64,000 nt of DNA from Plasticicumulans acidivorans (GCF_003182095.1 NZ_QGTJ01000004.1:248001-312000), one strand, 5' to 3'. Shown: positions 19,096 through 27,485, counted from the first letter of the stretch. Numbers and translations: made by a program. The notes: a model not told the origin generated them from the letters alone.

Positions 19096-19114
19096 TTTGG
19101 AAATTGTTTCCAAA
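19096..19114. promoter_or_regulatory. IclR-type operator before malyl-CoA lyase
   Basis: TTTGGAAATTGTTTCCAAA is a perfect palindrome (8-base arms, 3-base centre) ending 17 bases before the lyase start codon. Its core TGGAAATTGTTTCCA differs at one position from the E. coli IclR box TGGAAATNATTTCCA that controls the glyoxylate-bypass operon aceBAK. The IclR gene at 13112 is the obvious candidate binder. Confidence 0.75.
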
Positions 19115-19131
19115 ATTGTGGAGAAGCTGCC

Positions 19132-20106
19132 GTGAGCCACACCATCATCGAACCCGCCCGCCCGCGTCTGCACCGTTCCCAGCTCGCCGTGCCGGGCTCG
19201 AACTACACCTTCATCGAGAAGGCGGCGGCGTCGACGGCCGATGTGATTTTTCTCGACTGCGAAGATGCGGTCGCTCCGGACGAAAAAGAAAAAGCGCGCG
19301 CGAACATCGTCCAGGCGCTCAATGACATCGACTGGGGCACGAAGACGATGCAGGTGCGCATCAACGGCCTCGATACGCATTACATGTATCGTGACGTCGT
19401 CGACATCGTCGAAAACTGCCCGCGCCTCGACATGCTGCTGATTCCGAAGGTCGGTACCGCGGCCGACGTCTACGCCGTCGACATGCTGGTCAACCAGATC
19501 GAGATGGCGAAGAAGCGCGAGAAGAAGCTCGGCTTCGACATCCTCATCGAGACCGCGCTCGGCATGGCCAACGTCGAGGCGATCGCGCAGGCCAGCAAGC
19601 GCATCGAGGCGATGAGCTTCGGCGTCGCCGACTACGCCGCCTCGACCCGCGCGCGCACCACGGTGATCGGTGGCGCCAACCCGGAATACGGCATCCTCAC
19701 CGGCGGCGCCGGCGATGCCGAGCGCCAGTTCCACTGGGGCGACATGTGGCATTACGCGCTGTCGCGGATGATCGTCGCCTGCCGCGCCTACGGCCTGCGC
19801 CCGATCGACGGTCCGTTCGGTGATTTCTCCGACCCGGATGCCTATGTCGCTGCCGCCAAGCGTGCCGCGATCCTCGGCTGCGAGGGCAAGTGGGCGATCC
19901 ATCCCTCGCAGGTCGAGCTGGCCAATCAGGTGTTCTCGCCGTCGGAGGCGGAGGTCACCAAGGCGCGGCGCATCCTCGAAGCGATGGAGCAGGCCAAGCG
20001 CGAAGGCAAGGGCGCGGTGTCGCTCGATGGCCGGCTGATCGACATCGCCTCGATCAAGATGGCCGAGAACCTGCTGTCGAAGGCGGCGCAGATCGCCTCG
20101 CACTGA
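19132..20106 (+). CDS. mcl: L-malyl-CoA / beta-methylmalyl-CoA lyase (HpcH/HpaI-CitE family)
   Basis: A 324-residue enzyme strongly resembling Rhodobacter Mcl1: VRINGLDT, RDVVDIVE, MLLIPKVG, DGPFGDFSD, GKWAIHPSQVELANQVFSPSE and DIASIKMAE are all in order. It should reversibly condense glyoxylate with acetyl-CoA (malyl-CoA) or propionyl-CoA (methylmalyl-CoA). Metal ligands are the acidic residues in FLDCEDAVAP and LIETALGM. GTG 19132 is chosen because GGAGAA lies about seven bases upstream. The IclR-type palindrome overlaps its leader, and glcDEF upstream makes glyoxylate. Which acyl-CoA is used in the cell cannot be read from sequence. Confidence 0.85.
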   Translation: MSHTIIEPARPRLHRSQLAVPGSNYTFIEKAAASTADVIFLDCEDAVAPDEKEKARANIVQALNDIDWGTKTMQVRINGLDTHYMYRDVVDIVENCPRLDMLLIPKVGTAADVYAVDMLVNQIEMAKKREKKLGFDILIETALGMANVEAIAQASKRIEAMSFGVADYAASTRARTTVIGGANPEYGILTGGAGDAERQFHWGDMWHYALSRMIVACRAYGLRPIDGPFGDFSDPDAYVAAAKRAAILGCEGKWAIHPSQVELANQVFSPSEAEVTKARRILEAMEQAKREGKGAVSLDGRLIDIASIKMAENLLSKAAQIASH

Positions 20107-20205
20107 TGCCGCTGCTGCGATCGTCGCGGCCGTAAACACGCTCGCAGTCAGCCGGGGCGGGCGGCACAATCGCCCGTTTCCCTGGCTGCTGGGTGCTGTC
20201 GCATC

Positions 20206-21096
20206 GTGAGTGCTTCGCGTGATCGCCTGATCGGATTTCTGCTCGTGCTCGGCTCGGCCGCGGGCTTTGGCCTGATGCCGCTGTTTGCCCGCGTGGCCTA
20301 TGCCGACGGGCTCAGTCCGTCGGCGCTGATGGCGCTGCGCTTCCTCGCCGCGAGCGTCTGCCTCGGTGTGCTGGTGCGCCTGCGCGGTGAATCGCTGCCG
20401 CGCGGGCGCACGCTGGCGGCGCTGCTGCTGATGGGCGGCGGGCTGTATACGCTGATCGCACAGTGCTACTTCTCGGCACTGACGCAGGCCTCGGCGGCGC
20501 TGGTCGCGCTGGTGCTCTACACCTATCCGGTGCTGGTGATGGGGGCCAACGTGCTGCTGTTCGGCGAGCCGCCGACCTGGCGCAAGTGCGCGGTTGCCGG
20601 GCTGGCGATGCTCGGCCTGGCGATCACCGTCGGCAGCGATCTCAGCGGCGCCTGGGGCGGCATCGGTCTGGCGCTCGGTTCGGCGTTTGGCTACGCGGTC
20701 TACATCCTGGTCGGCGATCGGGCGGCGGGCGACTGCCAGCCGCTGGCCGGCAGCTTCGTCGTCATCGCTGCCAGCGCCCTGAGCTGCACGCTGCTGGCGC
20801 TGGCCGATGGCTGGCGCATGCCGCAGTCGCTGCACGGCTGGAGCGCGGTGCTGGCGCTGGCGCTGGTGTCGACGGTGCTGGCGATCGTCGCCTTTCTCGC
20901 CGGGCTGCGGCGCATCGGTTCGACCTCGACCGCGATGGCCTCGACCGTCGAGCCGGTGGTCGCGGTGCTCGGCGCCGCGGTTTTTTTGGGTGAACCGCTG
21001 ACCGTCGCCCGCGTCTGTGGCGGATTCTTCATACTCTGGGCGGTTATCCTGCTCGCCAGAACCCCCGTGCAGTCAACGCAAGGAGTTGTCGCATGA
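20206..21096 (+). CDS. EamA (DMT superfamily) transporter
   Basis: A 296-residue protein with ten predicted membrane segments in two EamA repeats (about 8-140 and 150-285), of the drug/metabolite transporter superfamily. Marks: SALMALRFLAAS near 38 and ASTVEPVVAVLGAAVFLGEPLT near 247. Substrates of this family are mostly amino acids, metabolites or drugs, often exported. GTG 20206 is the only start that keeps the first helix intact. Its stop overlaps the start of the second CoA lyase (ATGA), so the two are coupled, which hints at a shared metabolite such as a C4 acid, but this is inference. Confidence 0.8.
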   Translation: MSASRDRLIGFLLVLGSAAGFGLMPLFARVAYADGLSPSALMALRFLAASVCLGVLVRLRGESLPRGRTLAALLLMGGGLYTLIAQCYFSALTQASAALVALVLYTYPVLVMGANVLLFGEPPTWRKCAVAGLAMLGLAITVGSDLSGAWGGIGLALGSAFGYAVYILVGDRAAGDCQPLAGSFVVIAASALSCTLLALADGWRMPQSLHGWSAVLALALVSTVLAIVAFLAGLRRIGSTSTAMASTVEPVVAVLGAAVFLGEPLTVARVCGGFFILWAVILLARTPVQSTQGVVA

Positions 21097-21962
21097 ATTT
21101 GCGTCCCCGCCGATCCGTCCTCTACATGCCGGGCGCCAATGCCCGCGCGCTGGACAAGGCCCGTGGCCTGCCGGTCGACGGCGTGATCCTCGACCTCGAA
21201 GACGCGGTCAGTCCGTCGTCGAAGGGGCTGGCCCGCCAGCAGATCGTCGCCGCGCTGACGCAGGGTGGCTACGGCCACCGCGAGGTGATCGTGCGTGTCA
21301 ATGCGCTGTCGACGCCGTGGGGCTACGAGGATATCCACGCCGTCGCCAAGCTCGGCGCCGATGCGATCCTGTTCCCCAAGGTCGACACCCCGGAGCAGGT
21401 CATCGCCGCCGTCACCGCGCTGGAGGCGGCCGGTGCGCCGGCCGATCTGCCGGTGTGGATCATGGCCGAGACGCCGCGCGGCATCCTCAACATCGATGCC
21501 ATCGCCGGCGCCTCGAAGCGCCTCAGCACCATCGTCATGGGCACCTCGGATCTGGCCAAGGATCTGCGTGCGCGGCATACGCCGGACCGCACCGCCTTCA
21601 TCACCTCGCTCGGTCTGTGCGTGCTCGCCGCCCGCGCCCACGGCCTCGATATCCTCGATGGCGTCTATCTGAACATCGACGACGAGCCGGGGCTGATCGC
21701 GGCCTGCGAGCAGGGCTGCGACATGGGCTTCGATGGCAAGACACTGATCCATCCCAAGCAGATCGCGGCGGCCAACGTGGTGTTTACGCCCGATGCCGAG
21801 GCGCTGGAGCAGGCGCAGGCGGTGCTCGCCGCCTGGGCCACGGCGCAGGCCGCCGACAGCGGCGTGTGCGTGGTCAACGGCCGGCTGATCGAGCACCTGC
21901 ACGTGGTCGAAGCGCAGCGCCTGGTGGCGCTTGCCGATGCCATCGCCGCGCACGGCGTCTGA
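21093..21962 (+). CDS. CitE-like CoA lyase or malyl-CoA thioesterase
   Basis: A 289-residue HpcH/HpaI aldolase-fold protein, shorter than and distinct from the lyase at 19132. Marks: RRSVLYMPGANARALDKA, GVILDLEDAVSP (metal and CoA site), VRVNALSTPWG, IMAETPRGILN and GKTLIHPKQIAAAN. This is the CitE/CLYBL/Mcl2 group. In Rhodobacter sphaeroides a similar second protein is a (3S)-malyl-CoA thioesterase that completes malate synthesis after Mcl1. Without a CitDF partner it is unlikely to be a citrate lyase subunit. AAGGAG precedes ATG 21093, which overlaps the EamA stop. Lyase versus thioesterase cannot be decided by eye. Confidence 0.78.
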   Translation: MNLRPRRSVLYMPGANARALDKARGLPVDGVILDLEDAVSPSSKGLARQQIVAALTQGGYGHREVIVRVNALSTPWGYEDIHAVAKLGADAILFPKVDTPEQVIAAVTALEAAGAPADLPVWIMAETPRGILNIDAIAGASKRLSTIVMGTSDLAKDLRARHTPDRTAFITSLGLCVLAARAHGLDILDGVYLNIDDEPGLIAACEQGCDMGFDGKTLIHPKQIAAANVVFTPDAEALEQAQAVLAAWATAQAADSGVCVVNGRLIEHLHVVEAQRLVALADAIAAHGV

Positions 21963-21974
21963 GGTCGCGTCGCC

Positions 21975-22673
21975 TCACAGTGGCGCGTGCGGGTAGACGA
22001 TCAGGTACAGCGCACCGGCGAACAGGTTGCCGAAGGCGGCGAGGTAGAGCATGCCGAGTCCGCTTTCGTGCGCGCCGAGCGTGCCCAGTGTGCCGCCGAT
22101 GAAGAACGCCACCAGCAGGCTGCTCAGCAGCGCGAGCTTCCACGGGTCGCGCACGCGGCGTTCGCGGGCGAGGTGGCCGAGGTGGATGCCGATGTCGGTG
22201 ACGATGCCGCTGACGTGGGTGGTGCGCAGCGTCAGTCCGCGGTAGCTGCTCGCCATCGCGTTCTGCATGCCGCAGGCGATGGCGGCCAGCGGCACGGCGA
22301 GCATGTAGCCGTACTGCGCCAGAAAGGTCGCCGCCATCAGCAGGGCGCCCTGGATCAGCATCGAATGGCCATAGCGGCGGCCGGGCTGCAGGTTGCGGTT
22401 GCCGATGATCAGGCCGGAGAGGAAGGCGCCGAACAGAAAGCCGGTGAAGATGCCGGCCACGGCGAACAGGTCGTCGCGGTTGCCATTGACCAGATCGATG
22501 CTGATCTTCGACAGATTGCCGGTCAGGTGCGTGACCGGCAGGTGGAAGAAGGTCAGCATGATCGCGTTGACGAAACCGGCCGAACCGGCGAGCAGTACAC
22601 CGCCGGCGATGACCTCCGGCGGACTCAGTTCCTTGGCCGTCGCCTGCGGCGCCGGGGTGTTGGCTGCGGGCAT
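21975..22673 (-). CDS. YoaK family membrane protein (DUF1275)
   Basis: A 232-residue protein with about six hydrophobic segments. The family signature is AGSAGFVNAIMLTFFHLPVTHLTGNLSKI near residues 29-57 (read in blocks), plus GMQNAMASSYRGLTLRTTHVSG. These proteins are widespread and uncharacterised; a small-solute transport role is assumed in annotations but not proven. It is convergent with the CitE-like gene (12 bases between stops) and has no close partner on its own strand. Confidence 0.8.
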   Translation of the reverse strand: MPAANTPAPQATAKELSPPEVIAGGVLLAGSAGFVNAIMLTFFHLPVTHLTGNLSKISIDLVNGNRDDLFAVAGIFTGFLFGAFLSGLIIGNRNLQPGRRYGHSMLIQGALLMAATFLAQYGYMLAVPLAAIACGMQNAMASSYRGLTLRTTHVSGIVTDIGIHLGHLARERRVRDPWKLALLSSLLVAFFIGGTLGTLGAHESGLGMLYLAAFGNLFAGALYLIVYPHAPL

Positions 22674-22771
22674 GGGGTTCTCTTCAAATCCTTGGCAAAA
22701 AGCAAGGTTAACCCCAGCCCGGCCGCTGCGTCGCCTGTTGCGGCCGCGGGCGGGCGGCGAGCCGGCGCCGC

Positions 22772-23221
22772 TCAGCGCACGTCACGCATGTTCTCGCGCA
22801 GCTCCTGCTTGTACATCTCGTTGTATTCGCGGGTGACGACTTCACGCGCGGCGATGTGGAAGCGCACGCCGGGATTCGGCTTGCAGTAGCCCTCCAGCCA
22901 CTCCATGTAATTCCACGGCTTGGCGCCGTCGGTCCAGTCGAGGTGCCGACGGTCGATGACATCGGCGGTCGAGTGGGCGCCGGTGTTGATCGCCGAGAGA
23001 TAGCCGAGCAGCCACTGGCGATAGGCTTCGCGCTCGGGGCTGCCGCGCTCGGTGGCGCTGAACTGCTCGCAGGTCGAGGTGCCGAGGCCGACGATCTTCC
23101 ATTCCTCGACGTAGTTGCCGGGCGGGTAGCCCGGCGGGCCGGCGACCGGCACGCAGGCGGCGAGCAGGGCTGCGGCAGCCAGCAGCGAGAGCGGGGCGAA
23201 GGGTGTGGCGAACGGGTGCAT
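22772..23221 (-). CDS. Small lipoprotein, Rap1a/Tai-like cysteine pattern
   Basis: A 149-residue predicted lipoprotein: signal LSLLAAAALLAAC with the lipidated Cys23, then a Pro/Gly-rich linker and a compact domain. TCEQFSA, WLLGYLSAIN, WNYMEWLEGYCKPNPGVRF and the spacing of its two domain cysteines resemble periplasmic Rap1a/Tai-like immunity or HdeA-like proteins. I cannot confirm the family by eye, and no T6SS gene lies nearby, so an immunity role is not supported here. It ends 99 bases from yoaK and starts 22 bases after the TSUP gene on the same strand. Confidence 0.6.
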   Translation of the reverse strand: MHPFATPFAPLSLLAAAALLAACVPVAGPPGYPPGNYVEEWKIVGLGTSTCEQFSATERGSPEREAYRQWLLGYLSAINTGAHSTADVIDRRHLDWTDGAKPWNYMEWLEGYCKPNPGVRFHIAAREVVTREYNEMYKQELRENMRDVR

Positions 23222-23243
23222 GGTGTTGCTCCGTGAACGATGC

Positions 23244-24044
23244 CTACGACAGCAGCATCTTCATGCCGATCAGGCATAGCAGAGCAGCGAAGATGCGCTT
23301 GATGACGGCAGTCGGCAGGGTGTGCGCGAGCTTGGCACCGAGCGGCGCGCTCAGCATGCTCGCCGAGGCGATGCCGAGCCACGCCGGCAGGCTGATGTAA
23401 CCCAGGCACCCGTCCGGCCGCAGGGGGGCATTCCAGCCGGTGATGATGAAGCCCAGTGTACCGGCGAGCGCGATCGGCAGGCCGCAGGCGGCGCTGGTGG
23501 CCACCGCATTGCGGATCGGCGTGTTGCACCAACTGAGGAACGGCACGGTCAGCGAACCGCCGCCGATGCCGACGATGCCCGAGACGGCGCCGATCAGCGC
23601 GCCGGCACCGCTGCAGCCGAGCGTCCCCGGCAGCTGGCGCTGGCCGGCCGGCTGCAGGCCGAGCGCCATCTGCACCGACACACTCAGCAGGAACAGCGCG
23701 AAGATCATGCGCAGCGTCGCGCTCGGCAGCACATCGACGACCGCCGCGCCGATCCAGGTGCCGACGACGATGCCGGGCGCCAGGCGGCGGACCGTATTCC
23801 AGTTGACGGCGCCGCGGCGGTGATGCGCGCGGATCGAGGAAATCGAAGTGACGACGATCGTCGCCAGCGAGGTGCCGATCGCCACATGCATGACCGCGCT
23901 CGGATCGGCGCCGTGACTGCGCAGGAAGAAGGCGACGATCGGCACGATGACGATGCCGCCACCGACACCGAGCAGGCCGGCGAGGACGCCGGCAACGGTA
24001 CCGCCGGCGAGGAAGAACAGGATCGATTGCAGGATGTCAGGCAC
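23244..24044 (-). CDS. TSUP family transporter (TauE/SafE, sulfite exporter type)
   Basis: A 266-residue membrane protein with about eight hydrophobic segments in two repeats. The repeats share the glycine-rich TSUP motif: GVLAGLLGVGGGIVIVPIV near residue 20 and GAVSGIVGIGGGSLTVPFL near residue 152. Family members move sulfite, sulfoacetate or related organosulfur anions, usually outward. Substrate here is unknown. It is divergent from the NDUFA9-like gene; the 225 bases between them show no clear promoter by eye. Confidence 0.82.
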   Translation of the reverse strand: MPDILQSILFFLAGGTVAGVLAGLLGVGGGIVIVPIVAFFLRSHGADPSAVMHVAIGTSLATIVVTSISSIRAHHRRGAVNWNTVRRLAPGIVVGTWIGAAVVDVLPSATLRMIFALFLLSVSVQMALGLQPAGQRQLPGTLGCSGAGALIGAVSGIVGIGGGSLTVPFLSWCNTPIRNAVATSAACGLPIALAGTLGFIITGWNAPLRPDGCLGYISLPAWLGIASASMLSAPLGAKLAHTLPTAVIKRIFAALLCLIGMKMLLS

Positions 24045-24269
24045 GTCACGGCTCCGCCCCGGGCGGGGTCAGGCGGCAGGAAAAGGGCAGGGGATCGCAC
24101 GCCGTCGACGGACCGGCGCGGTCGCAGCTTTGGTGCTACATTTCGCGCGGTTTTTCGCACTTCTCCATGTGGGCGGGCTGCGGAACAGGAGCGAGAGTCT
24201 AACGGTCCCTTCGGCGGGTGTCCCGGTGCACCCGCTCAGCCAAGATCAACGACAAGCAGGGAATTACGC

Positions 24270-25226
24270 ATGAAGGTTCAGACAGTCTGCGTTTTGGGTG
24301 GCAGTGGCTTTGTCGGCCATGCACTGGTCGCACAGCTCGCCAACAGCGGGCGCAAAGTGCGGGTGCTGACGCGCTATCGCGAGCGCTGCCGTGAGCTGGG
24401 AGTACAGTCGGATGTCGAACTGTGTCAGCTCGACAGCTTCGATAAGCCGACCCTCACCGCGAGCTTCCGCGGCTGCGACGCTGTCATCAATCTGGTCGGA
24501 ATCCTCAATGAGGACGGCAGCCAGCGCTTCACGGCACTGCACGCCCAGCTGCCGGCCACCGTGGCGGCGGCCTGTGTCGAGGCGGAGGTGCCGCGCCTGC
24601 TGCAGATGAGCGCGCTCAACGCCGATGCCGCCAGCGGCGCGTCTGATTACCTGCGCAGCAAGGGGCAGGGCGAGGATGCCGCGCATGCCGCCGCCGAGCA
24701 CGGCGTGGCGGTGACCAGCTTCCGGCCGTCGGTGATCTTCGGTGTTGGTGACTCCTTCTTCGGACGTTTCGCCACACTGCTCAAGCTCGCTCCGGTATTG
24801 CCGCTGGCCTGCCCCAACGCGCGCTTTCAGCCGGTCTACGTCGAGGATGTCGCAGCGGCCTTCGTTGCCGCGCTGGACGACCCGCGCAGCTTTGGCCAGC
24901 GTCTCGATCTCGGCGGGCCGCGCACCTACACGCTCAAGGAGCTGGTCGAGTACATCGCCGGCGTCATGGGTCTGAAGCGCCTGGTGATCGGCCTTCCCGA
25001 CGGTCTGTCCCGCCTGCAGGCGACACTGTTCGAGAAGCTGCCGGGCAAGCCGTTCACGATGGACAACTACCGTTCATTGCAGGTCGACAGTGTGGTCAGC
25101 GGCAGCGATGGCTTTGCGCTGTTCGGCATCACACCGTATTCGGTCGAGGCCATCGTGCCGCGGGCGATGAAAGGCCGCACCGCCCGTCGCGACTACGACG
25201 GTTTCCGCTACCTGGCCGGTCGCTGA
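24270..25226 (+). CDS. NAD(P)-binding epimerase-like protein (NDUFA9-type SDR)
   Basis: A 318-residue atypical short-chain dehydrogenase. The Rossmann motif GGSGFVGHALV (10-20) opens the protein, followed by VINLVGILNE near 75, SALNADA near 117 and the SDR tyrosine/lysine region modified to SDYLRSKGQGE. The sequence QPVYVEDVAAAF and GGPRTYTLKELVEYIAG are typical for the complex I NDUFA9 / YfcH-like group, usually annotated as complex I NAD(P)-binding protein. Substrate unknown. Start ATG 24270 sits directly at the Rossmann fold. No complex I genes are in the window. Confidence 0.75.
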   Translation: MKVQTVCVLGGSGFVGHALVAQLANSGRKVRVLTRYRERCRELGVQSDVELCQLDSFDKPTLTASFRGCDAVINLVGILNEDGSQRFTALHAQLPATVAAACVEAEVPRLLQMSALNADAASGASDYLRSKGQGEDAAHAAAEHGVAVTSFRPSVIFGVGDSFFGRFATLLKLAPVLPLACPNARFQPVYVEDVAAAFVAALDDPRSFGQRLDLGGPRTYTLKELVEYIAGVMGLKRLVIGLPDGLSRLQATLFEKLPGKPFTMDNYRSLQVDSVVSGSDGFALFGITPYSVEAIVPRAMKGRTARRDYDGFRYLAGR

Positions 25227-25581
25227 GCCTGGCGCACATGCCGCAGCCGGCATCCGCCGGGTGCGGCCGCGGTGCCCGCCTTCAGGCGGGTATCGGCACA
25301 GTGGTGGTTTAGGGCACCGGGTCCGAACCACCACGATTCGCGGATGAGCCTGTCCGCACGTCCCACTGAATCCATGCGGACCACGGTGTCGTGTTGTGCG
25401 CTGCCGTGGCGATAGGGCATTGCGCCATCAGCCGTGCTCCAGGGCAGGCCGTGCGTCGCCGGGTGGATGGGGCGGCTGATTCATGCATCGGGTCATCTGC
25501 CGGGCCGCTGATGCAGCGTGTCTCAGAGGCAGTGAAACCCGCCGTGACAATCTGCTGCGCGGCTGGCGCAGGGCGTGTTGC

Positions 25582-25594
25582 GCACAACTTGTGC
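25582..25594. promoter_or_regulatory. Palindrome, candidate upstream activator site
   Basis: GCACAACTTGTGC (6-1-6 perfect palindrome) centred about 80 bases before the sigma54 -24 element, a usual distance for an enhancer-binding protein. The binding protein is unknown. Confidence 0.45.
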
Positions 25595-25668
25595 ATCTGT
25601 CATGTGCTCGTTTTTATCATATTGATTTTAATTTGTTTTATGTTTTTTTGTGTGTCACCTGCCAGGGC

Positions 25669-25683
25669 TGGCATCAACGTTGC
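25669..25683 (+). promoter_or_regulatory. Sigma54 (-24/-12) promoter of the aldehyde dehydrogenase
   Basis: TGGCATCAACGTTGC matches the consensus TGGCAC-N5-TTGC with correct GG-N10-GC spacing. The start of transcription would fall near 25695, about 73 bases before ATG 25768. The AT-rich tract just upstream contains AATCAATATGATA on the minus strand, close to an IHF site. Confidence 0.7.
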
Positions 25684-25767
25684 GATAGGGATCAGGCCAG
25701 CCTTTGGCCAAGGTCGCCCGCGAGCGACCGCCGAACAAAATTCCCTGAGGACAACGGAGACACATCC

Positions 25768-27288
25768 ATGATCTACGCGAAGCCTGGTGAGCCTGGTTCC
25801 AAAATCAGCTTCAAGTCGCGCTATGCCAACTTCATCGGCGGCGAGTGGGTTGCGCCGGTCGAAGGTCGTTATTTCGAGAACGTATCGCCGGTCGATGGCC
25901 AGGTTTTCTGCGAGATCCCGCGTTCGTCCGCTGCCGATGTCGAGCTGGCGCTCGACGCCGCTCACGCTGCCAAGGACGCCTGGGCCAAGGCTTCGCCGAC
26001 CGAGCGCTCCAATATCCTGTTGAAGATCGCCGATCGCATGGAAGCGAACCACGAGATGCTGGCGGTCGCCGAGACCTGGGACAACGGCAAGCCGATCCGT
26101 GAAGCACTGGCCGCCGACGTTGCGCTGGCCATCGATCACTTCCGTTACTTCGCCGGTTGCGTGCGTGCGCAGGAAGGTTCGATCGGCGAAATCGATCACG
26201 ACACCGTCGCCTATCACTTCCACGAGCCGCTGGGCGTCGTCGGTCAGATCATTCCGTGGAACTTCCCGCTGCTGATGGCGGCGTGGAAGCTTGCTCCGGC
26301 GCTGGGTGCCGGCAACTGCGTCGTGCTCAAGCCGGCCGAGCAGACCCCGGTCTCGATCCTGGTGTTCGCCGAACTGATCCAGGATCTGATCCCGGCAGGC
26401 GTGCTCAACATCGTCAACGGTTTCGGTCGCGAGGCCGGTGCGGCGCTGTCGACCAGCAGCCGCATCGCCAAGATCGCCTTCACCGGTTCGACCCAGACCG
26501 GCCGCATGATCATGCAGGCTGCCACGCAGAACATCATCCCGGTGACGCTGGAGCTGGGCGGCAAGTCGCCGAACATCTTCTTCGACGACGTCATGGCCAA
26601 GGACGACTCCTTCCTGGACAAGGCGCTCGAAGGCTTCTCGATGTTCGCGCTCAACCAGGGCGAGGTCTGCACCTGCCCGTCGCGCGCGCTGATCCATGAG
26701 TCGATCGCCGATGACTTCCTGAAGCTCGCCATCGAGCGCGTCAGCCGCATCAAGCAGGGCAACCCGCTCGATACCGACACCATGGTCGGCGCCCAGGCTT
26801 CCACCGATCAGATGGAAAAGATCATGTCGTACATCGACATCGGTCGTCAGGAAGGCGCGCAGTGCCTGGTGGGCGGCGAGCGCAGCCAGCTCGGCGACAA
26901 CCTTGGCCGCGGCTACTACATCAAGCCGACGGTGTTCAAGGGCAACAACAAGATGCGCATCTTCCAGGAGGAAATCTTCGGCCCGGTGCTGTCGGTGACC
27001 ACCTTCAAGGATGAAGCCGAAGCGCTGGAGATCGCCAACGACACCATCTTCGGCCTCGGTGCCGGTGTCTGGACCCGCGACGGCGTGCGCGCCTACCGCA
27101 TGGGCCGCGGCATCCAGGCCGGCCGCGTCTGGACCAACTGCTACCACCACTACCCGGCGCATGCCGCCTTCGGTGGCTACAAGCAGTCCGGTATCGGTCG
27201 CGAGACGCACAAGATGATGCTCGACCATTATCAGCAGACCAAGAACCTGCTGGTGTCCTACAGTCAGAACCCGCTGGGCTTCTTCTAA
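25768..27288 (+). CDS. exaC: NAD-dependent acetaldehyde dehydrogenase (ExaC/AcoD type)
   Basis: A 506-residue class of aldehyde dehydrogenase that oxidises acetaldehyde and similar aldehydes to acids. Length equals Pseudomonas ExaC, and the sequence follows that group: [28 protein letters not shown], general-base Glu in LELGGKSPN, catalytic Cys in [11 protein letters not shown], and the end [14 protein letters not shown]. It uses more T-ending codons than neighbours, which may reflect high expression. GGAG precedes ATG 25768. The in-frame upstream extension is rejected because it has no ribosome site and adds unrelated sequence. Sigma54 control suggests induction by an AcoR-type activator during growth on alcohols or acetoin. 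Symbol given by similarity to ExaC. Confidence 0.92.
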   Translation: MIYAKPGEPGSKISFKSRYANFIGGEWVAPVEGRYFENVSPVDGQVFCEIPRSSAADVELALDAAHAAKDAWAKASPTERSNILLKIADRMEANHEMLAVAETWDNGKPIREALAADVALAIDHFRYFAGCVRAQEGSIGEIDHDTVAYHFHEPLGVVGQIIPWNFPLLMAAWKLAPALGAGNCVVLKPAEQTPVSILVFAELIQDLIPAGVLNIVNGFGREAGAALSTSSRIAKIAFTGSTQTGRMIMQAATQNIIPVTLELGGKSPNIFFDDVMAKDDSFLDKALEGFSMFALNQGEVCTCPSRALIHESIADDFLKLAIERVSRIKQGNPLDTDTMVGAQASTDQMEKIMSYIDIGRQEGAQCLVGGERSQLGDNLGRGYYIKPTVFKGNNKMRIFQEEIFGPVLSVTTFKDEAEALEIANDTIFGLGAGVWTRDGVRAYRMGRGIQAGRVWTNCYHHYPAHAAFGGYKQSGIGRETHKMMLDHYQQTKNLLVSYSQNPLGFF

Positions 27289-27350
27289 GTACGGACTCGT
27301 TAGGCTCAGGAGCCTACGCAGCGGTCGCTTGCGGCCGCTGCACCCCGCCC

Positions 27351-27386
27351 GGGTGGCAACGGTGATCGTTGCCCCCGTTTTTTTTG
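27351..27386 (+). terminator. Rho-independent terminator after the aldehyde dehydrogenase
   Basis: CGGG-T-GGCAACG, loop GTGAT, CGTTGCC-CCCG, then eight T. A smaller hairpin TAGGCT-CAGG-AGCCTA lies at 27302-27317, just after the stop codon. Confidence 0.9.
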
Positions 27387-27485
27387 AGCGGTGCGGGGAT
27401 TTTCTGCACGCGGGTGTTGCCACGGCGTGCCCGTGCAGCAGGCCCGTGCGTTGGCCGGCGCCGGCGTCGACGATAGAATGCGGCG

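Larger units (their letters stand above)
18792..19131 (+). promoter_or_regulatory. Upstream region of malyl-CoA lyase
   Basis: 340 bases without a convincing gene. The right third is AT-rich. Two related palindromes lie here (entries at 18996 and 19096). A possible promoter is TTGTGT at 19071 with TTTATT at 19092, spacer 15, which would put the second palindrome over the transcription start. The left part shows only a short direct repeat GTCGGCGTGC (18895 and 18929). Confidence 0.5.
25227..25767 (+). promoter_or_regulatory. Long control region of the aldehyde dehydrogenase
   Basis: 541 bases without a credible gene; open frames here lack ribosome sites and look like GC artefacts. From about 25582 the strand shows, in order, a perfect 13-base palindrome, an AT-rich tract (25610-25650) with an IHF-like sequence, and a sigma54-type promoter at 25669. 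This layout is that of a sigma54 promoter with an upstream activator site. The first 350 bases show nothing clear. Confidence 0.6.

Noticed and set aside
22772..23221. T6SS immunity protein
   Set aside because: The cysteine spacing is suggestive of Rap1a/Tai-like folds, but no T6SS, effector or amidase gene lies nearby, so an immunity role is unsupported.
25569..25587. Second sigma54-like sequence TGGCGC...TTGCGC
   Set aside because: GG and GC are 13 bases apart, not 10, so it cannot serve as a -24/-12 promoter. The site at 25669 has correct spacing.
25391..25771. 126-codon open frame before the aldehyde dehydrogenase
   Set aside because: No ribosome site, overlaps the sigma54 promoter and the dehydrogenase start, and its sequence shows no family resemblance.
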